DNA from: Microbulbifer sp. Q7
GTDB taxonomy: Bacteria; Pseudomonadota; Gammaproteobacteria; Pseudomonadales; Cellvibrionaceae
DNA length: 64,000 bases
Assembly (NCBI RefSeq): GCF_001639145.1
Contig: NZ_LROY01000001.1
Span: 498,501 to 562,500 of the forward strand
Reading direction: 5' to 3'
The notes beneath the pieces were generated by a model. That model was not told the DNA's origin. It ran no database searches and saw only the letters and a list, made by a program, of their open reading frames with translations. The position numbers were made by a program, and so were the translations under genes. Positions 9,504-17,858 of the stretch are shown piece after piece. Positions within the stretch are counted from its first letter, which is position 1; the number at the start of each line of letters is the position of its first letter.

Positions 9504-10397
9504 TCAGTCCGTCAGCGTGCCGTTATTGTAGTCGCGCACCGCCTGCTCAATCTGCTCGCGGGTGTTCATGACAAAGGGGCCATAGTGCGCAACGGGTTCG
9601 TTGAGTGGGGCGCCGTGCAGCAGCAACAAGCCGGTACCTTTTCCGGCGCCGTCTGCGGGCGCGCGCAATTGTAATGATTCACCAGCACCAAACAACACCA
9701 GATTGCCCCGGGTCACGGTGCCGCGCTCGGTGGCCAGCGATCCCCGGTAGATATAGGCCAGTGCGGTGTGCTCCCTGGGCAGTGGCAGGGAAACGTCGGC
9801 GCCCGGCGCCAGGCGCACATCGGCCACCGAGGCTGCACTGGCCGCATCCAGCAGCGGGCCGGATACGGACTCACCGGCAATTTGCCAGGTGCCGGCAATC
9901 AGGCGAATCATTGAGCCATGCGCGTCCAGCGTGCGTTCCTGTACCTGTTCCGGCTGCAGGTCGCGCCAGTCCGGCGTGCTCATCTTGTCCTTCGCCGCCA
10001 TATTGATCCACAGCTGGAAGCCGTGCATACCGCCCTCGCCCTGGGAGGGCATCTCCGAGTGGATGATGCCGCGCCCGGCGCGCATCCACTGGGCACCGCC
10101 CTCGCGAATGGCACCGCGGTTACCCAGGTGGTCCTGGTGCTCAAACTCGCCACTCAGCATGTAGGTCAGCGTTTCGATCCCCCGGTGCGGGTGCGGCGGG
10201 AAACCGGCAATGTAATCGTCGGGATTTTCCGAGCGTATCTCATCGACCATCAGGAACGGGCTGAAGTCCGCGGACTGGAATCCAGCCACCCGATGAATTT
10301 TCACGCCGGCGCCATCGGCGGACGGATGCCCCGCCACTACACGTGCGGCGGGCCGCAGGCTGACGCTGTTTTCGCTGTTGGGTGTGACGTTTTGCAT
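9504..10397 (-). CDS. Pirin-family cupin protein
   Basis: A 297-residue bicupin of the pirin family. The start at 10397 is fixed by a strong upstream GGAGGAG; longer frames lack one. Metal-ligand residues of the N-terminal cupin are visible: FPPHPHRGIETLTYML (His69, His71) and GRGIIHSEMP (His113, Glu115), matching the 3-His/1-Glu iron site of human pirin and E. coli YhaK. Some pirins cleave quercetin; others act as redox-sensitive regulatory partners. It is divergent from a LysR gene, 140 bases away, and leads an apparent operon with two cation antiporters. An enzymatic role on quinone-like aromatics is likely but inferred. Confidence 0.9.
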   Translation of the reverse strand: MQNVTPNSENSVSLRPAARVVAGHPSADGAGVKIHRVAGFQSADFSPFLMVDEIRSENPDDYIAGFPPHPHRGIETLTYMLSGEFEHQDHLGNRGAIREGGAQWMRAGRGIIHSEMPSQGEGGMHGFQLWINMAAKDKMSTPDWRDLQPEQVQERTLDAHGSMIRLIAGTWQIAGESVSGPLLDAASAASVADVRLAPGADVSLPLPREHTALAYIYRGSLATERGTVTRGNLVLFGAGESLQLRAPADGAGKGTGLLLLHGAPLNEPVAHYGPFVMNTREQIEQAVRDYNNGTLTD

Positions 10398-10537
10398 GGT
10401 TCTGCTCCTCCATTTCCGGCAGTATAGGCCGATTAAATCGCCAGAAAATGGCAAATAATCGCAGCTAATATTCGAACGGCTCGACAGGTCGCGCCGGTAA
10501 CTCTTTTCACCGATCGAAATCAGACAAAGGACAGTCA

Positions 10538-11425
10538 ATGGCCAAGGTAACCCTGGAGCAGTGGCGGATGTTTCAGGCCGTGGTGGAACACGGCGGTTTT
10601 TCCCAGGCCGCGGAAGCGGTGCACAAGAGCCAGTCTTCGATTAATCACGCGGTGCACAAACTGCAGGAGAGCCTCGGGGTTTCGCTGCTGGAAGTGCGCG
10701 GGCGCAAGGCGGAACTCACCGACGCGGGGCGGGTACTGCTGAACCGCGCCGGCGGCCTGCTGGATGAGGCGGAAGCGCTGGAGTCGGTGGCCGCGAGCCT
10801 GGGCGCCGGCACCGAGGCGCAACTGCGCCTGGCGGTGGATGTGCTGTTTGATTACGAGGCCCTGTTCAATGCGGTGGAGCGTTTTGCCGCCGAGTTTCCC
10901 CACACCCGCCTGGAGATTCGCGAGACCGTATTGTCCGGTGCCGAGGAATTGCTGTTGCAGCAGGAGGCGGATTTCATCCTGTCCGCGCGCGTACCCCAGG
11001 GGTTTGTGGGTGAGCCGGTGGCGCGGGTGAAATTTGTGCCGGTGGCACACCCGGACCACCCGCTGCATCATCTGGGGCGGCCGGTGAACCGGGAAGATCT
11101 CAAGGCGGCGCGGCAGATCGTGATGCGCGATTCCGCGCTGAAAAACCGCCAGGATGCGGGTTGGCTCGGCTCCGACCAGCGCATCACCGTCACCAACGTG
11201 CACACCTCCATTGAATTGATCGAGCGCGGCCTGGGGTTTGCCTGGCTGCCGCAGACCCGCATCCGCGACTCCCTGTCGGCCGACCGGCTGCTGCCGCTGC
11301 GCACCGAAGAACCCTGGGAGCGGGATGTCACTGTCTATCTGGTGTACGCGGATCAGGACCGTGCCGGCCCCGCCGCCTGCCTGCTGCTGCGCGCCCTGCG
11401 TGAAGGCTTGCCACCGATCGAGTGA
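10538..11425 (+). CDS. LysR-family transcriptional regulator
   Basis: A 295-residue LysR regulator. The N-terminal winged helix spans about residues 5-65 (WRMFQAVVEHGGFSQAAEAV, then SINHAVHKLQESLGVSLLEV). A linker helix follows, then a periplasmic-binding-like effector domain to the end. It is divergent from the pirin gene and leads a same-strand series (oxidoreductase, DoxX, yqjG, gst). In E. coli a LysR gene (yhaJ) sits by pirin yhaK and near the DoxX gene yqjF and yqjG, and YhaJ activates yqjF in response to dinitrotoluene breakdown products. By analogy this regulator may sense quinones or electrophiles, but its HTH is not a close match to YhaJ. Confidence 0.9.
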   Translation: MAKVTLEQWRMFQAVVEHGGFSQAAEAVHKSQSSINHAVHKLQESLGVSLLEVRGRKAELTDAGRVLLNRAGGLLDEAEALESVAASLGAGTEAQLRLAVDVLFDYEALFNAVERFAAEFPHTRLEIRETVLSGAEELLLQQEADFILSARVPQGFVGEPVARVKFVPVAHPDHPLHHLGRPVNREDLKAARQIVMRDSALKNRQDAGWLGSDQRITVTNVHTSIELIERGLGFAWLPQTRIRDSLSADRLLPLRTEEPWERDVTVYLVYADQDRAGPAACLLLRALREGLPPIE

Positions 11426-11482
11426 TCGGGGCGCCGTATCCTCTGCCCGCTGGTCAAATCAATCTAAAACAGGAAGCGTGTC

Positions 11483-12469
11483 ATGGTGCGTGACAGTGAC
11501 GAAATCCGCTGGGGCATTATCGGTTGCGGCAATGTCACCGAGCTGAAAAGCGGCCCGGCGTTCAACAAGGTGGCGGGATCAAAGCTGGTTGCGGTCATGC
11601 GCCGCAACCGGGAAAAGCTGCTGGACTATGCCGCGCGCCACCGTGTGCCGAAAACCTATACCAGCGCCGACGACCTGATCAACGACCCGGAAATCGACGC
11701 CGTTTATGTGGCCACGCCACCGGGGAGCCATCGGGAGTACGCGCTGAAGATAGCGAGCGCTAACAAACACTGTTGTCTGGAAAAACCGATGGCGCTCGAT
11801 TTCAGCGAGTGCGAAGACATTGTCGCCGCTTTTGCAGGCCGGGAGGCACAGCTGTTTGTCGCCTACTACCGCCGCTCCCTGCCCCGCTTCAATCAGGTAA
11901 AAGAGTGGATCGACAGCGGTAGAATCGGTGCCATTCGCCATATCAACTGGAGCTATGCGCGCGCGCCTTCCGCCGCGGACCTGTCACCGGAATACGATTG
12001 GCGCACCGACCCGGCGGTGTCCGGCGGCGGCCATTTTGTCGATCTCGCCTGTCACGGTCTCGACCTGTTTATCCATCTCGCCGGAGATATCACCGAGGCC
12101 AAGGGGATCGCGGTCAATCAGCAGGACCTGTATAACGCGGAAGATGCGGTTTCCGCCTGCTGGGCATTTGACAGTGGTGCCACCGGCGCGGGCTTCTGGA
12201 ATTTTGCCGCCAGTGACTACAGCGATGAGGTAGTGATCTACGGCAGCAGGGGCAGCATCCGTTTTTCCGTGTTTGCCGACAAGCCGCTGGTGCTCGACGC
12301 CGGCGACGATTCCGAAACCGTCGCAATCGCCCACCCGGAAAACATCCAGTATTTCCACATCGACAATATGGTCAAACACCTCAACGGCGAAGGCCGGCAC
12401 CCGGTATCTGCCGCCGAAGGTGGCAAGGCCTCACGGGTGATGGACCAGATTCTGGCGGGATTTCGCTAG
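11483..12469 (+). CDS. Gfo/Idh/MocA-family oxidoreductase
   Basis: A 328-residue NAD(P)-dependent oxidoreductase. The Rossmann domain has WGIIGCGNVTE (residues 10-20), VYVATPPGSH near 74-83 and the family lysine motif CLEKPMAL (Lys101). The second domain carries SGGGHFVDLACHGLDLF, with the conserved Asp/His catalytic positions. Substrates in the family are sugars, inositols, biliverdin or dihydrodiols and cannot be chosen here. ATG 11483 has AGGAAG upstream. It sits 57 bases after the LysR gene and probably shares its transcript. In this neighbourhood an aromatic dihydrodiol or related substrate is conceivable, which is inference. Confidence 0.88.
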   Translation: MVRDSDEIRWGIIGCGNVTELKSGPAFNKVAGSKLVAVMRRNREKLLDYAARHRVPKTYTSADDLINDPEIDAVYVATPPGSHREYALKIASANKHCCLEKPMALDFSECEDIVAAFAGREAQLFVAYYRRSLPRFNQVKEWIDSGRIGAIRHINWSYARAPSAADLSPEYDWRTDPAVSGGGHFVDLACHGLDLFIHLAGDITEAKGIAVNQQDLYNAEDAVSACWAFDSGATGAGFWNFAASDYSDEVVIYGSRGSIRFSVFADKPLVLDAGDDSETVAIAHPENIQYFHIDNMVKHLNGEGRHPVSAAEGGKASRVMDQILAGFR

Positions 12470-12490
12470 GTTTGGCGCTCACTTCTATAA

Positions 12491-12511
12491 ATTCGATGTA
12501 TCCCTGCGAAT
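12491..12511 (+). promoter_or_regulatory. Candidate LysR-type operator before doxX
   Basis: ATTCG-N11-CGAAT, a 21-base inverted repeat of the interrupted-dyad form used by LysR proteins, about 98 bases before the DoxX start and in a 139-base AT-rich gap. A possible -10 (TAGACT) lies downstream near 12544. I did not find the same dyad in the pirin/LysR gap, so assignment to the adjacent LysR is tentative. Confidence 0.35.
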
Positions 12512-12608
12512 ATATGCGATTTTCGTTTTAAAAATCCGAATTAGACTAAACGGCGTTGTCTCTTCATACACTTTCTCTCTGAAAGAACTCTCGCTTAAGG
12601 ACTCTGCT

Positions 12609-13013
12609 ATGAACAACGGCGTACTGTTTGATTTCTCCAAGCTGATGGCGCGCATTCTGATGTCGGTGATGTTTATTGTCGCCGGCTACAGCAAGATCGG
12701 CGCCTACGCGGGCACGCAGGAATATATGGCATCGGCGGGTGTACCCGGCTTTCTACTGCCGCTGGTCATTCTGCTGGAGCTGGGCGGTGGCCTGGCCATT
12801 CTGTTTGGCTTCTTTACCCGCTGGGTGGCGGTGGCGTTTGCCGCCTTCTGTGTGGTGAGCGCGTGGCTGTTCCACAATGTGCCCGGTGACCAGATGCAGC
12901 AAATCCTGTTTATGAAAAACATCACCATCGCCGGCGGCTTCCTGATGTTGGCCTGCGCCGGTGCCGGCCGATTCAGCTTTGATTACGCCATGGCCAACGT
13001 GAAGAAGCGCTAA
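12609..13013 (+). CDS. DoxX-family inner-membrane protein
   Basis: A 134-residue protein with four hydrophobic helices, typical of DoxX/YqjF. The N-terminal part reads LMARILMSVMFIVAGYSKIG, then LLELGGGLAILFGFFTRWVA and a last helix near 105-125. DoxX proteins are small membrane proteins linked to thiosulfate:quinone oxidoreductase or to redox and detergent stress; the biochemical role is uncertain. The stop is 10 bases before the start of yqjG and an AAGGAG ribosome-binding site lies in between, so doxX-yqjG form a tight pair. E. coli yqjF-yqjG has the same arrangement, which supports a role in quinone/electrophile handling. Confidence 0.88.
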   Translation: MNNGVLFDFSKLMARILMSVMFIVAGYSKIGAYAGTQEYMASAGVPGFLLPLVILLELGGGLAILFGFFTRWVAVAFAAFCVVSAWLFHNVPGDQMQQILFMKNITIAGGFLMLACAGAGRFSFDYAMANVKKR

Positions 13014-13023
13014 GGAGATACCC

Positions 13024-13995
13024 ATGGGATTACTGGTAAATGGCGAATGGAAAGATCAGTGGTATGACACCGACAAAAGTGGTGGTGCCTTCGAGCGTGA
13101 GGCGGCGCAATTGCGTAACTGGGTGACGGCCGATGGCAGTGCCGGCCCCAGCGGCGAAGGTGGCTTCGCGGCGGAGAAAGACCGCTACCACCTGTATGTC
13201 TCACTGGCCTGCCCCTGGGCTCACCGCACCCTGATCTTCCGCAAGCTCAAGGGGCTCACCGATTACATCGGCGTGTCGGTGGTCAGCCCCTACATGTTGG
13301 AGAACGGCTGGACCTTCGATGAGAGCGAGGGCAGTACCGGCGATGACCTGTTCGGCAGCGAATTCCTGCACCAGGTGTACACCCGTAACCGCCCCGAATA
13401 CTCCGGGCGTGTCACGGTGCCGGTGTTGTGGGACAAACAGCAGCAATGCATCGTCAGCAACGAGTCTTCGGAAATCATCCGCATGTTCAATACCGCGTTT
13501 GATGGGCTTACCGGCGATACCCAGGATTTTTATCCACAGGATTTGCGTGGCGACATCGACGCCACCAACACGCTGGTCTACGACAACATCAACAATGGTG
13601 TGTACCGTGCGGGGTTTGCCACCAGTAAAGAGGCCTACGAGACGGCGTACCGCCGGCTGTTCGAGGTCGTGGAGCAGTTGGAACAACGGCTGCAAGATAA
13701 CCGTTACCTCACCGGTGAGCGCATCACCGAGGCGGACTGGCGGTTGTTTACTACACTGATCCGGTTCGACGCCGTGTACCACGGCCATTTCAAGTGCAAC
13801 AAGCAGCGGCTGGCGGACTATCCCAACCTGTGGGGTTATGTGCGCGAGTTGTACCAGTGGCCTGGTGTGGCAGAGACGGTGGACTTCCACCACATCAAAA
13901 CCCACTACTACGCCAGCCACAAAAACATCAATCCCACCGGGATTGTGCCGCTGGGGCCGGAGCTGGATTATTCAGCGCCCCACGGTCGCGGCTGA
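13024..13995 (+). CDS. yqjG: Glutathionyl-hydroquinone reductase
   Basis: A 323-residue Xi-class glutathione transferase. The catalytic cysteine motif is YVSLACPWAHRTLIF (Cys63, the same number as in E. coli YqjG), followed by IGVSVVSPYMLENGWTF, a conserved segment of the class. A C-terminal helical GST domain contains EADWRLFTTLIRFDAVY. These enzymes remove glutathione from glutathionyl-hydroquinones, restoring the hydroquinone. AAGGAG at about -10 supports the start at 13024. It follows doxX by 10 bases and precedes a beta-class GST by 40 bases, so glutathione conjugation and de-conjugation enzymes are encoded together. Confidence 0.95.
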   Translation: MGLLVNGEWKDQWYDTDKSGGAFEREAAQLRNWVTADGSAGPSGEGGFAAEKDRYHLYVSLACPWAHRTLIFRKLKGLTDYIGVSVVSPYMLENGWTFDESEGSTGDDLFGSEFLHQVYTRNRPEYSGRVTVPVLWDKQQQCIVSNESSEIIRMFNTAFDGLTGDTQDFYPQDLRGDIDATNTLVYDNINNGVYRAGFATSKEAYETAYRRLFEVVEQLEQRLQDNRYLTGERITEADWRLFTTLIRFDAVYHGHFKCNKQRLADYPNLWGYVRELYQWPGVAETVDFHHIKTHYYASHKNINPTGIVPLGPELDYSAPHGRG

Positions 13996-14035
13996 TTTTG
14001 CGATGTGAACCAATCAAACTCTGTGAGGAAGTGTC

Positions 14036-14635
14036 ATGAAGCTGTTCTATGCCCCGGGCGCCTGCTCCCTGTCCCCGCATATCGTTGCCTGCGAGGCGGG
14101 TATTGACCTGGATCTGTGCAAGGTCAACCTGAAGACCAAGCAGACCGAAAGCGGCGGTGATTTCACCGAGGTGAATCCCAAGGGCTACGTGCCCGCGCTG
14201 CAGCTGGAAGGCGGTGAGGTGCTCACCGAAGGTCCTGCCATTGTGCAGTTCCTGGCGGAGCAGAAGCCGGAGAAAAAACTGGCCCCGGAATACGGCTCCC
14301 TGGATCACTACCGGGTACTGGAGTGGCTGAACTACATCTCCACCGAAGTGCACAAATCCTTTGTGCCGCTGTTCTGGGGCGGGAGTGACGAGGACAAGGC
14401 GGAGGCCAGGGAAAAACTCGGCAAGCGCTTCCACTATGTGGAAGAAAAAATGGCCGGTGATTACCTGATGGGTGACGACTTCTGCATCGCCGATGCCTAC
14501 CTGTTTACCGTGTACAACTGGTGCAGCAAGGTGGAGGTGGATACCGGCCGCTGGCCCAAGCTCAAGGCCTTTGCCGAGCGCATGTCCCAGCGCGAAGGGG
14601 TCAGGAAGGCGATGCAGGCAGAAGGCCTGCTGTAA
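14036..14635 (+). CDS. gstA: Beta-class glutathione S-transferase
   Basis: A 199-residue bacterial beta-class GST. The two catalytic residues of the class are at their usual places: Cys10 in MKLFYAPGACSLSPH and His106 in YISTEVHKSF. The thioredoxin-like domain has NPKGYVPALQLEGGEVLTEG with the cis-Pro; the helical domain has FCIADAYLFTVYNWC. It conjugates glutathione to electrophiles or forms mixed disulfides. It closes the plus-strand series LysR, oxidoreductase, doxX, yqjG, gst. GTGAGGAAG lies just before ATG 14036. A GC hairpin follows the stop, then the convergent bcr-like gene. Confidence 0.93.
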   Translation: MKLFYAPGACSLSPHIVACEAGIDLDLCKVNLKTKQTESGGDFTEVNPKGYVPALQLEGGEVLTEGPAIVQFLAEQKPEKKLAPEYGSLDHYRVLEWLNYISTEVHKSFVPLFWGGSDEDKAEAREKLGKRFHYVEEKMAGDYLMGDDFCIADAYLFTVYNWCSKVEVDTGRWPKLKAFAERMSQREGVRKAMQAEGLL

Positions 14636-14637
14636 TC

Positions 14638-14653
14638 GCCCCGGCTCCGGGGC
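14638..14653. terminator. Short GC hairpin between gst and the convergent MFS gene
   Basis: GCCCCGG/CCGGGGC with a two-base centre lies in the 18-base gap between the stop codons of two convergent genes. It has no T tract, so intrinsic termination would be weak. The position fits a bidirectional stop. Confidence 0.35.
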
Positions 14654-15901
14654 CTACTTCACTCTTTCCTCGACGCCGATCGGCTGCCGCGCCCTGGCCA
14701 CAAACAGGGCGAGGCTCACGGCGGCGGCCGCACAGCACAGCATGCCCACGGCAATCGGCACCAGGGTGCCGGTATGTACCGCATTCACGGTCCCGCCCAG
14801 CACACCCCCGAAAATAAACAGCGACGCACCGTACAGCGCATTGGCGGTGCCGCTGATATTGGGAAAAAACTCCAGGTAACAGGCGGCGGAATTGGGCGCG
14901 ATGATGCCAATGGAGCCCATCGCCATCACCAGCGGGACCATCCACGCCAGCAGCGGCTGCCGGTCACCAAAATACAAGGTGCTGGCCACCAGTAGCGCAC
15001 AGGACATCAGCAGTGCACCGACGCCCACCACCAGAATCTGGCGTGGCTCGAATACCTTGAGCAGGCGGATATTCAGCTGCACCAGAATTGCCAGGCCCAG
15101 CACGCAGCTGCCAAACAGCAGGGGAAATTGCTCCGAGCTGACGCCAAAGTGGTCCATAAAGACAAACGGCGCGGTGGTGATATAGATAAACATGCAGCCA
15201 CTGACAAACGCCTGTCCGAATAGAAAGCCCAGCGCCCGCCGGCAGCGGAAAATCTGCCCGTAGCCCTGCAGCATGCTACGTCGGGACTGGCGCTGGCGAC
15301 GCGCGCGGCGAAAGCGCGATACCGTTTCCGGCAGGATGCCGCGCACCAGCAACATCATCAGCAGGCCGTACACCAGCAGGAAAATAAAAATGGTGTGCCA
15401 GTCGCCGAAGCTCAGCAGGGTGGCGCCAATTACCGGAGCCACCATGGGCGCGATCAGCATCATGGTGGCGATCATCGACATGATGCGTGCCGCCTCGCGG
15501 CCGTGGTACAGGTCGCGCACGATGGCACCGCAGATCACCGTGGCAAAGCCACCGCCCACCGCCTGCAGGAAGCGCAGTGCAATCAGCAGTTCCACCGTGT
15601 TGGCAAACAGGATCAGAATGGTGCTGGCGATAAAAATGCTGAGGCCGATGGTGCCGATAAGGATGCGCCCCAAGCGGTCGGACAGCGGCCCGCCAAAGAT
15701 CTGCCCTACCGCGAAACCCAGCAGGTAGCTGGACACCGAATGCTGCACCTGCGCCACTTCCACACCCAGGGCGGCGGCCATATTGGGGATGGCTGGCAGG
15801 TAGGTGTCGATGGCAAAGGGTGTCAGCGCCACCAGCGCAGCCAGACAGGGGGCGAACCAGCGCGGCGGCTTGCCTTGGGCGTCGAAAAAATTCGGGGGCA
15901 T
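14654..15901 (-). CDS. Bcr/CflA-family drug efflux MFS transporter
   Basis: A multidrug efflux protein of the major facilitator superfamily, 415 residues from the chosen ATG at 15901. The Bcr/CflA signatures are LTPFAIDTYLPAIPNMAAAL in helix 1 and GQIFGGPLSDRLGRI, the MFS motif A. Twelve hydrophobic segments are visible. A longer start at 15979 would add 26 residues of non-hydrophobic sequence; 15901 is preferred because family members start just before helix 1, though neither has a good ribosome-binding site. Relatives export bicyclomycin, sulfonamides, chloramphenicol or cysteine. Beside a glutathione locus, export of a thiol product is possible but unproven. Confidence 0.85.
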   Translation of the reverse strand: MPPNFFDAQGKPPRWFAPCLAALVALTPFAIDTYLPAIPNMAAALGVEVAQVQHSVSSYLLGFAVGQIFGGPLSDRLGRILIGTIGLSIFIASTILILFANTVELLIALRFLQAVGGGFATVICGAIVRDLYHGREAARIMSMIATMMLIAPMVAPVIGATLLSFGDWHTIFIFLLVYGLLMMLLVRGILPETVSRFRRARRQRQSRRSMLQGYGQIFRCRRALGFLFGQAFVSGCMFIYITTAPFVFMDHFGVSSEQFPLLFGSCVLGLAILVQLNIRLLKVFEPRQILVVGVGALLMSCALLVASTLYFGDRQPLLAWMVPLVMAMGSIGIIAPNSAACYLEFFPNISGTANALYGASLFIFGGVLGGTVNAVHTGTLVPIAVGMLCCAAAAVSLALFVARARQPIGVEERVK

Positions 15902-16035
15902 AGTAAATCGGGTACGACAGTTGGTTGGCGAACACGGGCGGTCGATGGGCTTGGTATTACGCAACCGCGGGGCCGGCATGGTAGCGGCCCCGTGCGGTGG
16001 TTTCCATGACAGTGGGAGAATACCGGGTCAAACGG

Positions 16036-17826
16036 TTACTGGGTTGGGTCGAACAGCAGTTCATCTTCCAGGTACAGGCTTTGCCAGCGGGAGGGGCGCA
16101 GCGCAAAGTTACCCCTGGCGAGCCGCTCCTTCAGCCGATCAAAGGATTCAGTGGTGGTGCGGCTGCTGTCGGCAAACACGGCCCAGCCATCGTCTGCAGC
16201 GGTGTGGGCGGTGATCCGCAGCCAGTGGCGCTGATCCGTGCTGGAATCCCGGTGTTCAAACAGGAGGTATTCGGGCTTTCCGTCGCCGTCGAGGTCCTGC
16301 ACCAGCCACAGGCAGGCGCGCCCCTCCTGCTCACAGGCCCTACCCGCGGCGCCGAGGTCGGCGTGTTGCGGTGGCGGTGACGCACCTGTGGGCAGCACCG
16401 GAATCTCCCGCACCCGCTGCGCGCGAGCGTGTATCTGTAGCGGGTTTTCCCGAAGGTTCCCGTCAATCTCTGGTGCTAGCAACTGTTGTAGATGTTCGGC
16501 GATGTCTTTGTCCTGCTGGATTGCCGGCAGTGCCTGCAGGCTTTGCAGCGCTTCCAGCCCAGGTCGCCCGAGCTTCTGACGCAGGAAAAAGAAATCAAAA
16601 TCCGCCAGCGCCACCCGCCCGTCCTGTAGCCGCGCCGCGTGGCTGTCGGCGCTGATGCGCCAGAAATTTGCCAGTGGCGACTGGGTAATCAGGCATACCG
16701 CCAGCACCCACAGCGCCAGCCCGCTATTTAGCCGTGGCAACCAGTCGGCCCAGTGCCCGCCCCGGCGCAGGATGGCGACACTGTAGCTGACGGCCAGCAG
16801 CGCCAGGGTCAGCGCCACCACAAAACCCCACAGCCGCTCCGGGGTCCAACCGTACTGGTGCACCCGCAGGAACAAGCCGTACAGGGCGAATCCGGCATAA
16901 ATCGGCGCGAGCACCAGGGCCAGCAACAGCAGGCGATTGACCCATTTGGGGTAGCGGGCGAAGGGAAACTCGTCCTGGATCACGCCGTTGGTGAAAAACA
17001 GCAACAGTGCCAGCAGCCACAACAGCAGGGCGCTGCCGTGGCCGGTGTCCCAGATCGGCTGCAGTCCGGTAAACGGCAAGGTGGCGAGGAACACCACGGT
17101 CAATACCCCCAGCAGTGGCAGCAGAGCCACCAGCATGGTGCGCAGCAGGCGCTTCAGGGTGAGCACAAAGCTTTGTTGCGAGCGGAACAGGATGGCGCCA
17201 CAGCCCGTCACCAACCAGGTCACCGGGTAGAAAAACCAGTCTTCCTCAAACAGCTCCCTGAAAAAGCCCACACCCACCAGCTTGAACAGCGACTGCCACA
17301 GGAACAGGATCAGCCAGAAAATCCCGGTAAAAATCAGGGTGAGGCCGACGGTCAGCGCCATGTCCCAGGAATAGTGGAACTGTGCGGAATAGCCCGGCCA
17401 GCGCAGCTGCGCCGTGCCGGTGGCGCCCGCCCGCAGCAGGAAAGCGACAATAAAGGTGGCAACCACCACGGCAACGCAGAACGCAAACGGCCAGTTGCAA
17501 TCGATCATATCGGCGGGCGTGCACTGATAGCCCCGGTAGCTGGCCAGCAGAGCCAGCAGTGCGGCGTACGCTGCGATGATCCACCAGTACCCCCGCGCCA
17601 GACGCGGCGCCACCGTGACAATAATCAGTGGTGGCAGGGTGATGACCAGGGTGTAGCAGAGAAATTGCCACACTGGCGACCAGTGCTCGACGGCGGCAAA
17701 GAACTTGAGTGCGTAAAGGGCAAGGCCTTGAAGAAGGGCGGCGATCAGGATCAGGCGCTTTTCGGCGATGCCAAGATCCTGCGGTTGGTTGGGCGTATTA
17801 TCTTGTTGGTCGCTGCTTCCGTGCAT
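16036..17826 (-). CDS. DUF4153-family polytopic membrane protein
   Basis: A 596-residue protein with about eleven hydrophobic segments from residue 25 to 385, then a soluble C-terminal domain of about 200 residues. The N-terminal pattern (AEKRLILIAALLQGLALYAL) and the membrane half match DUF4153 proteins, whose function is unknown. The soluble part contains CLWLVQDLDGDGKPEYLLFE, a DxDGDGxxE loop like a calcium-binding or VCBS/FG-GAP element. It starts 32 bases after the hexR stop on the same strand, so it is probably cotranscribed with hexR. Confidence 0.75.
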   Translation of the reverse strand: MHGSSDQQDNTPNQPQDLGIAEKRLILIAALLQGLALYALKFFAAVEHWSPVWQFLCYTLVITLPPLIIVTVAPRLARGYWWIIAAYAALLALLASYRGYQCTPADMIDCNWPFAFCVAVVVATFIVAFLLRAGATGTAQLRWPGYSAQFHYSWDMALTVGLTLIFTGIFWLILFLWQSLFKLVGVGFFRELFEEDWFFYPVTWLVTGCGAILFRSQQSFVLTLKRLLRTMLVALLPLLGVLTVVFLATLPFTGLQPIWDTGHGSALLLWLLALLLFFTNGVIQDEFPFARYPKWVNRLLLLALVLAPIYAGFALYGLFLRVHQYGWTPERLWGFVVALTLALLAVSYSVAILRRGGHWADWLPRLNSGLALWVLAVCLITQSPLANFWRISADSHAARLQDGRVALADFDFFFLRQKLGRPGLEALQSLQALPAIQQDKDIAEHLQQLLAPEIDGNLRENPLQIHARAQRVREIPVLPTGASPPPQHADLGAAGRACEQEGRACLWLVQDLDGDGKPEYLLFEHRDSSTDQRHWLRITAHTAADDGWAVFADSSRTTTESFDRLKERLARGNFALRPSRWQSLYLEDELLFDPTQ

Positions 17827-17858
17827 ATCGCGTCCTGTTCGCCTCTTTTGCGGTCGTA

